From Alkalicoccobacillus porphyridii (GTDB taxonomy: Bacteria > Bacillota > Bacilli > Bacillales > Bacillaceae_D), in assembly GCF_007293315.1 (NCBI RefSeq), contig NZ_VLXZ01000006.1:62001-126000 (forward strand): 64,000 bases of DNA, read 5' to 3'. The stretch's first letter is position 1. Every line of letters begins with the position of its first letter. The notes below the pieces were generated by a model. That model made no database searches. It saw only the letters and a list, made by a program, of their open reading frames with translations, and was not told the DNA's origin. A program made the translations under genes and the position numbers. This document shows, one piece after another, positions 47,956-55,994 of this stretch.

Positions 47956-48158
47956 CAAAATTCGCTCCCTAACTTTTATAGTATTTAAAACCCTATTCTT
48001 GAATTTAATGAATATATAAGTATTTTAATACTAAGTAAAATCGAATCAAATATATACACTTCCTATATTTTAACAGATTAAAAGGGATGAAGGGAAGAAT
48101 ATTAACATAGACCTTTTGATGTTACTATTCCATAGATTATTTTTATTCCATATATCGT

Positions 48159-48185
48159 TGTTATTACTAATAACATATTGAATAT
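48159..48185. promoter_or_regulatory. Two adjacent palindromes upstream of sipS
   Basis: TGTTATT-act-AATAACA (48159-48175, perfect 7-bp arms) is followed at once by ATATT-g-AATAT (48175-48185); the centres are 13 bp apart. Both stand about 75-100 bp before the sipS start and could be an operator. The rest of the 300-bp gap (47956-48261) is AT-rich without a gene. Confidence 0.4.
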
Positions 48186-48261
48186 GATAAACTATAGACA
48201 TGAGTGTAACGCCCTTTGATGCATTTGAAAAACTGCTGCCCATTGGAGGTTCTGTATCAGC

Positions 48262-48813
48262 ATGAAAAAAGAAAAGTCAGAGTCTTGGGAATGGGTAAAA
48301 GCAATCGTCATTGCGCTCATTTTGGCATTTGTGATTCGAACGTTTATGTTTGCGTCCGTCGTTGTTGATGGAGAATCGATGCAGCCAACCCTTGAACCAA
48401 ATGATAAAATGATTGTAAATAAGATCGGTTTGCAGCTGAGTGAGCCAGAACGCTTTGATATTGTCGTTTTTCATGCCCCAGGAGGGAATGACTACATAAA
48501 ACGAATCATCGGTCTCCCGGGTGAAGAGGTTGAATACCGTGATGATATCTTATATATAAACCAGGAGCCTGTGGCTGAGCCTTTTCTTGATGAGTTAAAG
48601 GTAAGCTATTCTGGAGAAATATTAACTGGGGATTTTACGTTAGCTGATTTGACCTCCGAAAGCGTGGTACCTGAGGATTCCTACTTTGTGATGGGTGACA
48701 ATCGCAGACGTAGTAAAGACAGTCGCGATATTGGTCCGATTCATAAACAGGATATCATCGGAGGAGCAAGTCTCACATTTTGGCCAATTGAGAATATAAA
48801 ATTTACTGAGTAG
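48262..48813 (+). CDS. sipS: Type I signal peptidase
   Basis: Membrane serine protease releasing Sec and Tat substrates. 183 residues, Gram-positive P-type: one N-terminal transmembrane helix (about 13-33, VKAIVIALILAFVIRTFMFA), catalytic Ser in DGESMQPTL (about 39) and Lys in YIKRIIGLPGE (about 80), then GDNRRRSKDSRDIG. AATTGGAGG-type site before the ATG. rbgA starts 8 bases later. B. subtilis has several sip paralogues elsewhere; a copy at this site is seen in other Bacillaceae. Confidence 0.94.
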   Translation: MKKEKSESWEWVKAIVIALILAFVIRTFMFASVVVDGESMQPTLEPNDKMIVNKIGLQLSEPERFDIVVFHAPGGNDYIKRIIGLPGEEVEYRDDILYINQEPVAEPFLDELKVSYSGEILTGDFTLADLTSESVVPEDSYFVMGDNRRRSKDSRDIGPIHKQDIIGGASLTFWPIENIKFTE

Positions 48814-48821
48814 GTGTAGGA

Positions 48822-49688
48822 ATGGCAATACAATGGTATCCCGGCCATATGGCAAAGGCCCGGCGTGAAGTAACAGAGAAACTGAAATATATTGATGTTG
48901 TGATTGAGCTACTGGATGCGCGTGCACCGCTCTCATCTAGGAATCCGGTCATTAATGAACTAGCGGAAGGCAAACCTCGCCTCATTTTATTAAATAAAAC
49001 AGACTTGGCTGATGGCAAGCAAACTCAGGCATGGAGTGATTATTTTAAAAAAGAAGGCGCTCACGTTCTGGCTATTAACTCGCAGAACGGAAAAGGTACA
49101 GAAAAAATCGATGCAGCGTGTAAGCAACTTGCCCAGCCATTATTTGAAAAATGGCAAGCGAAAGGAATGAAACCTAGAGCGATTCGTGTGGTCATTCTAG
49201 GGATTCCGAACGTTGGGAAATCTACGCTAATTAATCGCCTGGCAGCGAAGAGAACGGCGAATGTAGGGGACAGACCTGGAATTACCAAGAGACAGCAATG
49301 GATTAAAATAGGCAAGTCTTTAGAGCTTTTAGATACTCCAGGAATTCTTTGGCCTAAATTTGAAGATCAACAAATTGGTTATCGTCTAGCTGCCACGGGA
49401 GCCATAAAGGACGAGCTGTTAGACTTTCAGGATATTGCCTTATTTGTACTAAGATATATGAAGCATGAATATGCGGATTTAATTAAAACACGCTATAAGA
49501 TTGAAGATTTACCCGAGGATGATGTGGCCTTGTTTGATTTAATTGGGGAGAGCCGTGGTTTTTTACAGAGGGGCGGCTTTATTGATTATGATAAAACAGC
49601 CGAGGTTGTGCTAAGAGAGTTAAGATCAGGAACCATTGGGGCCGTAACACTTGAGAAACCTACAGATCTTGAGGAGCAAACCGTTTAA
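48822..49688 (+). CDS. rbgA: Ribosome biogenesis GTPase RbgA (YlqF)
   Basis: Circularly permuted GTPase needed for late 50S assembly (L16 incorporation). 288 residues. IQWYPGHMAKARRE start, then G4 LNKTDLAD (about 60), G1 GIPNVGKSTLINRL (about 128), G2/G3 with GITKRQQWIK and DTPGILWPK, and a C-terminal RNA-binding domain. A terminator hairpin overlaps its stop codon. Confidence 0.96.
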   Translation: MAIQWYPGHMAKARREVTEKLKYIDVVIELLDARAPLSSRNPVINELAEGKPRLILLNKTDLADGKQTQAWSDYFKKEGAHVLAINSQNGKGTEKIDAACKQLAQPLFEKWQAKGMKPRAIRVVILGIPNVGKSTLINRLAAKRTANVGDRPGITKRQQWIKIGKSLELLDTPGILWPKFEDQQIGYRLAATGAIKDELLDFQDIALFVLRYMKHEYADLIKTRYKIEDLPEDDVALFDLIGESRGFLQRGGFIDYDKTAEVVLRELRSGTIGAVTLEKPTDLEEQTV

Positions 49689-49716
49689 GGAGAATACTCT
49701 TTAGACGGTTTTTCCT
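49678..49716 (+). terminator. Terminator overlapping the rbgA stop codon
   Basis: Arms 49678-49692 and 49697-49711 (AAACCGTTTAAGGAG against CTCTTTAGACGGTTT, three G-T pairs) around AATA, then a T run. The 5' arm contains the rbgA stop at 49686-49688. Confidence 0.75.
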
Positions 49717-49761
49717 TTATACATACAGAGGTTACGACGATATACATAAGGGGAATAAGAG

Positions 49762-50532
49762 ATGACGATCAGATCAATTCGTGACATTAAAGAAGACCTA
49801 CTTCAATGCTCTGAGCTGGAGCGGGACAAACAGCTTAAAGCATTACAACATGATACAAGAAAGGGTGTTCAAGCACTCGTTTCCCAGTGGAAGGCAAAAC
49901 AAGAAAAAGCAAATCTTCTTGCTCAGCAGTATGTGACGATGCAGCAGTATGAGAGGGAGCTTAAGGAACAGGGGTTTCAGGCGATTGCCGGAATTGATGA
50001 GGCAGGCAGGGGGCCATTGGCTGGTCCAGTCGTGGCGGCTGCTGTTATTCTACCAAACGAAGCGAGTTTACTCGGGTTGACCGATTCTAAGCAGTTGAGC
50101 AAAAAGAAACGCGAGTATTTTTATGATGAAATCAAGCGGCAAGCAGTTGCCTATTCCATCCAAGCGATTGATGCACAGATGATTGATTCGATAAATATCT
50201 ATCAGGCAACAAAAGTGGCAATGCAACGAGCGGTCGAGGATCTTTCCTTTAAAGCGGATTATTTATTGCTTGATGCTATGAATCTACCAATTGAAGTTGA
50301 ACAGACTTCACTAGTTAAAGGGGATCAAAAAAGCCTGAGCATTGCTGCTGCGTCCGTTTTGGCCAAAGTATGGCGAGATCAATACATGTGTCGCTTAAGT
50401 GAGCGGTATCCGGAGTATGGATTTTCAAATCATTCGGGCTACGGTACGCCGGTACATTTAGAGGCTATGAAGCAACATGGGATAACATCTGAGCACAGAC
50501 GTTCTTTTGAACCCGTGAAAGCATTTATATAA
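49762..50532 (+). CDS. rnhB: Ribonuclease HII
   Basis: Cuts RNA in RNA-DNA hybrids and at single ribonucleotides in DNA. 256 residues. N-terminal substrate-binding extension typical of Firmicutes (about 1-70), then the catalytic domain: GIDEAGRGPLAGPVVAAAV (Asp-Glu, about 74-92), LLDAMNLP (Asp), and ASVLAKVWRDQYM (Asp). The ATG follows AAGGGGAATAAG. Same position as in B. subtilis, after rbgA. Confidence 0.95.
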   Translation: MTIRSIRDIKEDLLQCSELERDKQLKALQHDTRKGVQALVSQWKAKQEKANLLAQQYVTMQQYERELKEQGFQAIAGIDEAGRGPLAGPVVAAAVILPNEASLLGLTDSKQLSKKKREYFYDEIKRQAVAYSIQAIDAQMIDSINIYQATKVAMQRAVEDLSFKADYLLLDAMNLPIEVEQTSLVKGDQKSLSIAAASVLAKVWRDQYMCRLSERYPEYGFSNHSGYGTPVHLEAMKQHGITSEHRRSFEPVKAFI

Positions 50533-50561
50533 GAAAAAGTGAGATCAAAGGAGGCTTGCAT

Positions 50562-52115
50562 ATGGTAGACATTCAGTCTTTACGTACAAATATCAAACAT
50601 GCTAATGCTCAAAAACCTGTTCTGTCTCTACAAACGGGTCAACTTATTACTGGTAAAGTGCTGAAGCATTTCCCGGATCAGCTTGCCTCTATTAGTATCC
50701 GTGGTATGACGGTGATGGCGAAGCTGGAAACACCGGTTGCGGCAGGAAGCTCATATTGGTTTTTGGTACAGCAAGGAAACATGTTGCCTACGTTAAAGAT
50801 CATGCAGCCAGATTCAGATAATGCTCTCTTGAAAACTGATGATTTTGCTCAGGGGAAGTGGACCTCTAGTAATGAGGCTGCAATGCTCCTTCGCTCCATG
50901 CGAGAGTCGGCCATTCCATTTACAAGCAAGCAACTAGAGGAGGGAGTGTCTTTACTTAAGCAGTTTGGAAGCAAGGAGCTGCCCATCATTGGCAGAATGA
51001 TTCAAGAGCAGCTTCCTCTCACTCCATCTGTGCTGCAAGCCATTCGTTCAATAGACGGGACGGAAGGGCTCTCTAAGACCCTCTCTACACTTATTCAGGC
51101 CCAGAATAGGAATGGGGAAGGAGAAGCGTTACACTCTATTCAAAACCTCTTACAGAGGGCGCAAGGACCAGACGTGAGTTCACCAATTAACGAAGTCTTA
51201 CGGATTATAATTGATTCAACAAGTGATCAAGAGTTAAAGCAAGCAGCAGTGAGAATACTCTCGAGATTAGGCTGGCCTGATATTACGAATACCACGCAAC
51301 CAGATGAGTTAATGGAGCAATGGAGAGCAAGGAGCGGGCCTTCACTCACACCTGATTTCAAACAATTACTATTACATACGAACGATCAACGAACCTTGAT
51401 GGAAAGGTGGCCCTCAGTTGTAACTCAGCAGCTATTGCCTAAAGAGAGAGAGGTGATGCAAGCGGCGATTAAGCACTCAGTATCTGATACCGTCTTATCA
51501 GAGGGGAAGCCAATACCATTTGCGAAACAGCTTCAACAGATTATTCAATTAACAGGCTATCAGCATGAGGCAGATATTACGGCTGGCAAACAATCAACGT
51601 CAACGTTAAAAGCGGCGTTAGGTCAGCTGCTCTCTGAAGCTGCCTCTCCTGAAGTGAGAGCTTTGGCTGAATCGGCCCTTCATAAAATTACTGGCTATCA
51701 GATTCAGTCGCTTCAGTCGGATTCTCTTGTTCATCTAGTGGCTCAGTTTCCTTTAAAGCTTGGGGAGTATCAAACAGATATGACCCTGCAATACCAAGGG
51801 AAAAAAAAGGAGGATGGCAATGTGGATCCGAATCATTGTAAATTGTTATTTTTCTTAACACTCGAACACCTAAGAGAAACAATGGTTGAGGTGACCATCC
51901 AGCAACGAATTGCTCATGTCTCTATCACCACAAATCAAGAAAAACCAGTTATGCTTATGTCACTTCTTGAGCCTGTGTTAAAAGCAAGCTTACACAAGGC
52001 CGATTACCAGCTTTCAACGATCTCATGGACCATGTGGAGTGATAACAAAAAAATGACACGATCACCTCAGCCATCCACACAGATGGACTATCAAGGATTG
52101 GATATACGGATATGA
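50562..52115 (+). CDS. ylqG: YlqG, uncharacterised protein with FliK-like C-terminus
   Basis: 517 residues. The ATG at 50562 follows AAAGGAGG; a TTG two codons earlier is too near it. No signal peptide or membrane segment. An N-terminal beta-rich part (GQLITGKVLKHFPDQLASIS) is followed by a long helical, Gln-rich middle. The C-terminal 110 residues (LRETMVEVTIQQRIAHVSIT, then MLMSLLEPVLKASLHKADYQ) have the layout of the flagellar hook-length control protein FliK C-terminal domain. It overlaps ylqH (FlhB-like) by four bases. Family knowledge is limited to conservation in Bacillaceae; a role in export specificity is inference. Confidence 0.8.
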   Translation: MVDIQSLRTNIKHANAQKPVLSLQTGQLITGKVLKHFPDQLASISIRGMTVMAKLETPVAAGSSYWFLVQQGNMLPTLKIMQPDSDNALLKTDDFAQGKWTSSNEAAMLLRSMRESAIPFTSKQLEEGVSLLKQFGSKELPIIGRMIQEQLPLTPSVLQAIRSIDGTEGLSKTLSTLIQAQNRNGEGEALHSIQNLLQRAQGPDVSSPINEVLRIIIDSTSDQELKQAAVRILSRLGWPDITNTTQPDELMEQWRARSGPSLTPDFKQLLLHTNDQRTLMERWPSVVTQQLLPKEREVMQAAIKHSVSDTVLSEGKPIPFAKQLQQIIQLTGYQHEADITAGKQSTSTLKAALGQLLSEAASPEVRALAESALHKITGYQIQSLQSDSLVHLVAQFPLKLGEYQTDMTLQYQGKKKEDGNVDPNHCKLLFFLTLEHLRETMVEVTIQQRIAHVSITTNQEKPVMLMSLLEPVLKASLHKADYQLSTISWTMWSDNKKMTRSPQPSTQMDYQGLDIRI

Positions 52116-52396
52116 CGAAGGAATCATTAAAAGCAATTGCACTTAGATATCAGGCGGATCAAAATAAGGCGCCATTAGTAACGGCAAAAGGTGAGGGAGT
52201 AGTAGCTGAAGAAATGCTAAAGCTTGCAAAGGAGCTAGAAGTCCCTGTTCAGGAGGATGAAACCCTTGTAGAATTACTTAGTCAATTAACCATTCATGAA
52301 GCCATCCCACCTGAACTTTATGAGGTTGTTGCAGAATTGTTTGCGTTTATCTATCGAATTGACAGGAATCAGGATCCTTCAAATGAGGAAGGCTAA
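52112..52396 (+). CDS. ylqH: YlqH, stand-alone FlhB C-terminal domain homologue
   Basis: 94 residues matching only the cytoplasmic, post-cleavage part of the flagellar export gate protein FlhB: AIALRYQADQNKAPLVTAKG, then VPVQEDETLVELL and AIPPELYEVVAELFAFIYRI. The NPTH autocleavage site of FlhB is absent, because the protein begins at about the point where that site ends. No membrane helices. Overlaps ylqG by ATGA. Similar FlhB fragments (FlhX type) are known from other bacteria, but the function of YlqH is not established. Confidence 0.85.
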   Translation: MTKESLKAIALRYQADQNKAPLVTAKGEGVVAEEMLKLAKELEVPVQEDETLVELLSQLTIHEAIPPELYEVVAELFAFIYRIDRNQDPSNEEG

Positions 52397-52421
52397 GCGG
52401 AAATAGTTATGAGGTGATCCA

Positions 52422-52613
52422 GTGTCAAATAGAAAAGAACATAATCAAAATGAAGAAACGAGTCATGAGCTGGGTATTTTTTCTCCAACCGCTGAGTCAG
52501 ATACAAAAGAAGCGATTCATCGTCTATTCAAGCGTAAGAAAACAAAACAAAAACAGACACCATCAAATAAGCAGTCTACCCATTCGCAAAAGAAACCTGA
52601 AAAAGATTCTTGA
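52422..52613 (+). CDS. Small hypothetical protein, charged, 63 residues
   Basis: GTG start (52422) preceded by GAGGTGAT 4 bases away. Begins MSNRKEHNQNEETSHELGIF, then FSPTAESDTKEAIHRLFKRK and a Lys/Gln/Ser-rich tail. No hydrophobic segment; probably disordered, strongly basic at the C-terminus. It lies 25 bases after ylqH in the same orientation, so it may belong to the ylqGH unit. Another open frame overlaps it on the same strand without a ribosome binding site and is rejected. No family recognised. Confidence 0.5.
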   Translation: MSNRKEHNQNEETSHELGIFSPTAESDTKEAIHRLFKRKKTKQKQTPSNKQSTHSQKKPEKDS

Positions 52614-52638
52614 GTTTTGTCTAATAATCGTGATTTAC

Positions 52639-52668
52639 TTTCCAAATATGCAGAATTAATGCTAAGAT
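52639..52668 (+). promoter_or_regulatory. Candidate promoter of sucCD
   Basis: Extended -10 TGc-TAAGAT (-10 at 52663-52668) with a weak -35 TTTCCA (52639-52644) at 18 bp. An inverted repeat TTTCAC...GTGAAA (52678-52683 and 52693-52698) lies at the expected start of transcription and might be an operator. Confidence 0.45.
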
Positions 52669-52748
52669 AGAATAGAATTTCACTCAAGCAAAGTGAAAAT
52701 CTTGAAAGGCATGCAAGCGCATGCAATCGACAGGAGGCAGGAGAGAGA

Positions 52749-53909
52749 ATGAATATCCATGAGTATCAAGGGAAAGAGCTTCTTCGCCAATATGGCGTGG
52801 CAGTTCCGAACGGCAAGGTTGCGTTCTCTGTAGAAGAAGCTGTTTCTGCAGCGAAGGATTTGGGCTCTAGTGTATCTGTAGTAAAGGCACAAATTCATGC
52901 AGGTGGCCGCGGTAAAGCTGGCGGCGTGAAAGTAGCAAAAAGTCTTGATGAAGTACGTACATACGCTGATGAAATTCTAGGCAAGGTACTTGTTACACAT
53001 CAAACGGGACCTGAAGGAAAAGAAGTAAAGCGCTTACTAGTTGAGGAAGGCTGCGACATTAAAAACGAGTACTATATTGGACTTGTTTTAGACCGTGACA
53101 CTTCTAGTGTTGTGATGATGGCTTCTGAAGAAGGCGGGACGGAGATTGAAGAGGTAGCTGAAGCAACTCCGGAGAAGATCTTCAAAGAAATCATTGATCC
53201 TGCAGTAGGATTACAAGGCTTCCAGGCTCGTAGATTAGCCTTTAATATTAATATTCCTAAAGAATTAGTTGGTCAAGCTGTGAAGTTTATGCTTGGTCTT
53301 TATAAAGTGTTTGTAGAAAAAGATTGCTCGATTGCCGAAATTAACCCTCTTGTAACAACAGGCGACGGTAAAGTTATGGCACTTGATGCGAAGATGAACT
53401 TCGACTCTAATGCTTTATATAGACAAAAAGATGTTCTTGCTTTCCGTGATTTAGAAGAAGAAGATGTAAAAGAAATCGAAGCTTCTAAATATGATCTGAG
53501 CTATATTTCATTAGATGGAAACATCGGTTGTATGGTTAACGGAGCTGGACTTGCAATGGCTACTATGGACATCATCAAGCATTACAGTGGTGATCCTGCT
53601 AACTTCCTAGACGTTGGAGGCGGCGCTACTGCTGAGAAGGTAACAGAAGCGTTTAAGATCATTCTTTCTGATTCAAATGTAAAAGGAATTTTTGTTAATA
53701 TCTTTGGTGGAATTATGAAGTGTGACATTATCGCTGAAGGTGTTATCGCCGCTACAAAAGAAGTTGGACTTGAAATTCCTCTTGTAGTGCGTCTTGAAGG
53801 AACAAATGTTGAACTCGGCAAAAAAATCCTTAAAGATTCTGGTCTAAATATCACCGCTGCAGATTCCATGGCTGATGGTGCACAAAAAATCGTATCTCTA
53901 GTGAAATAG
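52749..53909 (+). CDS. sucC: Succinyl-CoA synthetase (ADP-forming), beta subunit
   Basis: TCA-cycle enzyme making succinate and ATP (or GTP) from succinyl-CoA. 386 residues: ATP-grasp domain at the N-terminus ([31 protein letters not shown]) and a CoA-ligase domain with [19 protein letters not shown] and [10 protein letters not shown]. The ATG follows ACAGGAGGCAGG. sucD begins 19 bases after the stop. Confidence 0.97.
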   Translation: MNIHEYQGKELLRQYGVAVPNGKVAFSVEEAVSAAKDLGSSVSVVKAQIHAGGRGKAGGVKVAKSLDEVRTYADEILGKVLVTHQTGPEGKEVKRLLVEEGCDIKNEYYIGLVLDRDTSSVVMMASEEGGTEIEEVAEATPEKIFKEIIDPAVGLQGFQARRLAFNINIPKELVGQAVKFMLGLYKVFVEKDCSIAEINPLVTTGDGKVMALDAKMNFDSNALYRQKDVLAFRDLEEEDVKEIEASKYDLSYISLDGNIGCMVNGAGLAMATMDIIKHYSGDPANFLDVGGGATAEKVTEAFKIILSDSNVKGIFVNIFGGIMKCDIIAEGVIAATKEVGLEIPLVVRLEGTNVELGKKILKDSGLNITAADSMADGAQKIVSLVK

Positions 53910-53928
53910 AAAGGCGGGACGTGGAGAC

Positions 53929-54846
53929 ATGAGTATCCTCATTAATAAAGATACAAAAGTACTTGTTCAAGGAATTACAGGAGCAACAGGACTTTTTCAT
54001 ACAAAGCAAGCCGTTGAATACGGCACCAACATTGTTGGGGGCGTAACGCCAGGTAAAGGCGGAACAGAAATTGAAGGCATTCCAGTCTTTAATACAGTTG
54101 AAGAAGCTGTTAAAGCAACTGGTGCCAACGCTTCTGTTATCTATGTTCCACCTGCATTCGCTGCAGATGCGATCATGGAAGCAGCAGATGCTGGAATTGA
54201 ATTAGCGATTTGTATAACGGAAGGCATTCCAGTGCTTGATATGGTAGACGTGAAGCGTTATCTTGAAGGCAAAAACACTCGTTTAATCGGTCCAAACTGT
54301 CCGGGTGTCATCACACCTGACGAATGTAAGATTGGTATTATGCCAGGATACATTCATAAGAAAGGACACGTAGGTGTTGTTTCAAGATCTGGTACCTTAA
54401 CGTATGAGGCGGTTCATCAGCTTTCTACAGCTGGTATTGGTCAATCATCAGCGGTTGGTATTGGTGGAGACCCTGTGAATGGAACAGACTTCATTGACAC
54501 ATTAAAGCTGTTTAATGAAGACCCAGACACTTATGCAGTCATCATGATTGGAGAAATTGGTGGTACCGCTGAGGAAGAAGCAGCTAAATGGGTAAAAGCC
54601 AACATGACAAAACCCGTTGTTGGATTTATCGGCGGGAAAACGGCTCCTCCAGGAAAACGTATGGGCCATGCTGGTGCGATCATTTCTGGTGGTAAGGGTA
54701 CAGCAGCTGAAAAGATTAAAACGCTTGAAAGTTGTGGCGTAAAGGTTGCTGCTACACCATCTGACATGGGTGATACGTTGATTGCTGCTTTAAAAGAAAA
54801 TAACCTTCTTGAAAAGTGCACAACACACGAAGCAACTAAATCATAA
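53929..54846 (+). CDS. sucD: Succinyl-CoA synthetase, alpha subunit
   Basis: CoA-binding and phosphohistidine subunit. 305 residues: CoA-binding Rossmann part [17 protein letters not shown] and GVTPGKGG, then the active-site histidine in [13 protein letters not shown] (about residue 246). GLFHTKQ in place of the more common GxFHxxQ is a normal variant. Last gene of the sucCD unit. Confidence 0.97.
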   Translation: MSILINKDTKVLVQGITGATGLFHTKQAVEYGTNIVGGVTPGKGGTEIEGIPVFNTVEEAVKATGANASVIYVPPAFAADAIMEAADAGIELAICITEGIPVLDMVDVKRYLEGKNTRLIGPNCPGVITPDECKIGIMPGYIHKKGHVGVVSRSGTLTYEAVHQLSTAGIGQSSAVGIGGDPVNGTDFIDTLKLFNEDPDTYAVIMIGEIGGTAEEEAAKWVKANMTKPVVGFIGGKTAPPGKRMGHAGAIISGGKGTAAEKIKTLESCGVKVAATPSDMGDTLIAALKENNLLEKCTTHEATKS

Positions 54847-54872
54847 TCTATGCTCTAAAATCATAGCAGGTT

Positions 54873-54932
54873 GACCGGAACAAAAGCTGAGAATTCAAGA
54901 TGTATTCTTAAATTCTCAGCCCATACCCGGTC
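54873..54932 (+). other. Nested hairpin between sucD and dprA
   Basis: The inner stem GCTGAGAATT...AATTCTCAGC (54886-54920) sits inside an outer GACCGG/CCGGTC pairing (about 54874-54932). There is no long T tract after it, so it is a poor terminator; it could act as a processing or stability element, or as an imperfect terminator of sucCD. Confidence 0.5.
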
Positions 54933-55020
54933 TATTTGTTATATATAAAACATTGAAGGAGAGTGAAATGAACTGTCAACGTTTAAAGAGCGTCTTATTC
55001 ATCTTCATAACTGTCGCGGA

Positions 55021-55866
55021 ATGAGCTGGAAAAGACTAAAGCAGCTTATAATGAAGGATCCTGCTTTAATAAAGATATATAGCTTATCCCCATCCGAGCT
55101 TCATGATTATGTAATACCTTCATTAAAGAACCCTCAAGAGTTTTACCTCGATCTCCATCGATCTCCTCCAAACCAAACCTTTAAACAGCTTCTACACGAC
55201 AACATTGACGTACTTACTTATTTTGATTTAGAATATCCTCGCCTGCTCAAACAAATATATGATCCCCCCTGGGTTCTCTATATGAAAGGCAATTCAAAGT
55301 TATTACAACTAGAACGATCATTAGCCGTTGTTGGCACAAGACACCCAACAAAGCTTGGAACCAAAAGCATCTCTTCTCTTTTACCTCCTTTAATTAATCA
55401 AAAGTTTATCATCATTAGCGGATTAGCGAGAGGCATAGACCGACTGGCTCATATTGAAGCAATTAAACATGGGGGAGCCACCATCGCAGTATTAGGCTCA
55501 GGTCTGAACGTGCCTTATCCCAAAGAAAATCTACAATTATTTAACTATATGTGTCACCATCAGCTTGTCATTTCCGAATATCCACCTGCAACTCCTCCAA
55601 CCAAATGGCAATTTCCCAACCGAAATCGAATTATCAGTGGACTAGCACAAGGACTTCTTGTCGTAGAGGCTGCAAAAAAAAGTGGTTCTTTAATCAGCGC
55701 TGATCAAGCGTTAGAACAAGGCAGGGAGGTTTTTGCTGTTCCTGGACCGATCTTTTCTGATATGTCTCAAGGAACTAATCACTTGATACAACAAGGCGCA
55801 AAGCTAGTCCGTGAGCCAGAAGATATCCTGTCTGAATTACAGGTTCACACTAGACATTTAAGCTGA
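55021..55866 (+). CDS. dprA: DNA processing protein DprA (Smf), 5' end apparently frameshifted
   Basis: Loads RecA on incoming single-stranded DNA during transformation. The open frame from ATG 55021 codes for 281 residues with the Rossmann core: YPRLLKQIYDPPWVLYMKG, LAVVGTRHPTKLG, ISGLARGIDRLAHIEA, VLGSGLNVPYPKEN, FPNRNRIISGLAQGLLVVEA and KSGSLISADQALEQGREVFA. Conserved family sequence (LIHLHNCRG, before MSWKRLKQ) is encoded in the same frame upstream of this ATG, but that frame has no ATG, GTG or TTG. The well-placed start (ATG 54968, 6 bases after AAGGAG) is in another frame and closes after 18 codons at 55024. One extra base after 54970 would join them into 299 residues. It may be a true mutation, a programmed shift or a sequence error. 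Confidence 0.85.
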   Translation: MSWKRLKQLIMKDPALIKIYSLSPSELHDYVIPSLKNPQEFYLDLHRSPPNQTFKQLLHDNIDVLTYFDLEYPRLLKQIYDPPWVLYMKGNSKLLQLERSLAVVGTRHPTKLGTKSISSLLPPLINQKFIIISGLARGIDRLAHIEAIKHGGATIAVLGSGLNVPYPKENLQLFNYMCHHQLVISEYPPATPPTKWQFPNRNRIISGLAQGLLVVEAAKKSGSLISADQALEQGREVFAVPGPIFSDMSQGTNHLIQQGAKLVREPEDILSELQVHTRHLS

Positions 55867-55926
55867 AAAAAACAAGAAATAAGCATTAAATTTGGCAAAA
55901 ATAACTTTAAAATCATTCAATTATGT

Positions 55927-55953
55927 TTGACAAACGGTAAATCTGTGTTTAAT
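55927..55953 (+). promoter_or_regulatory. Candidate SigA promoter of topA
   Basis: Consensus -35 TTGACA (55927-55932) with TTTAAT (55948-55953) 15 bp downstream; the spacer is short. 41 bp from the -10 to the topA start. Confidence 0.5.
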
Positions 55954-55994
55954 AATGAGGAGGATTTCATTTAAAGATGAGAGGGAGTGGCTTT

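Noticed and set aside
52414-52659. 81-codon plus-strand frame overlapping the 63-residue small gene
   Set aside because: No ribosome binding site, while the GTG frame at 52422 has GAGGTGAT well placed; the product is low-complexity and unlike any protein.
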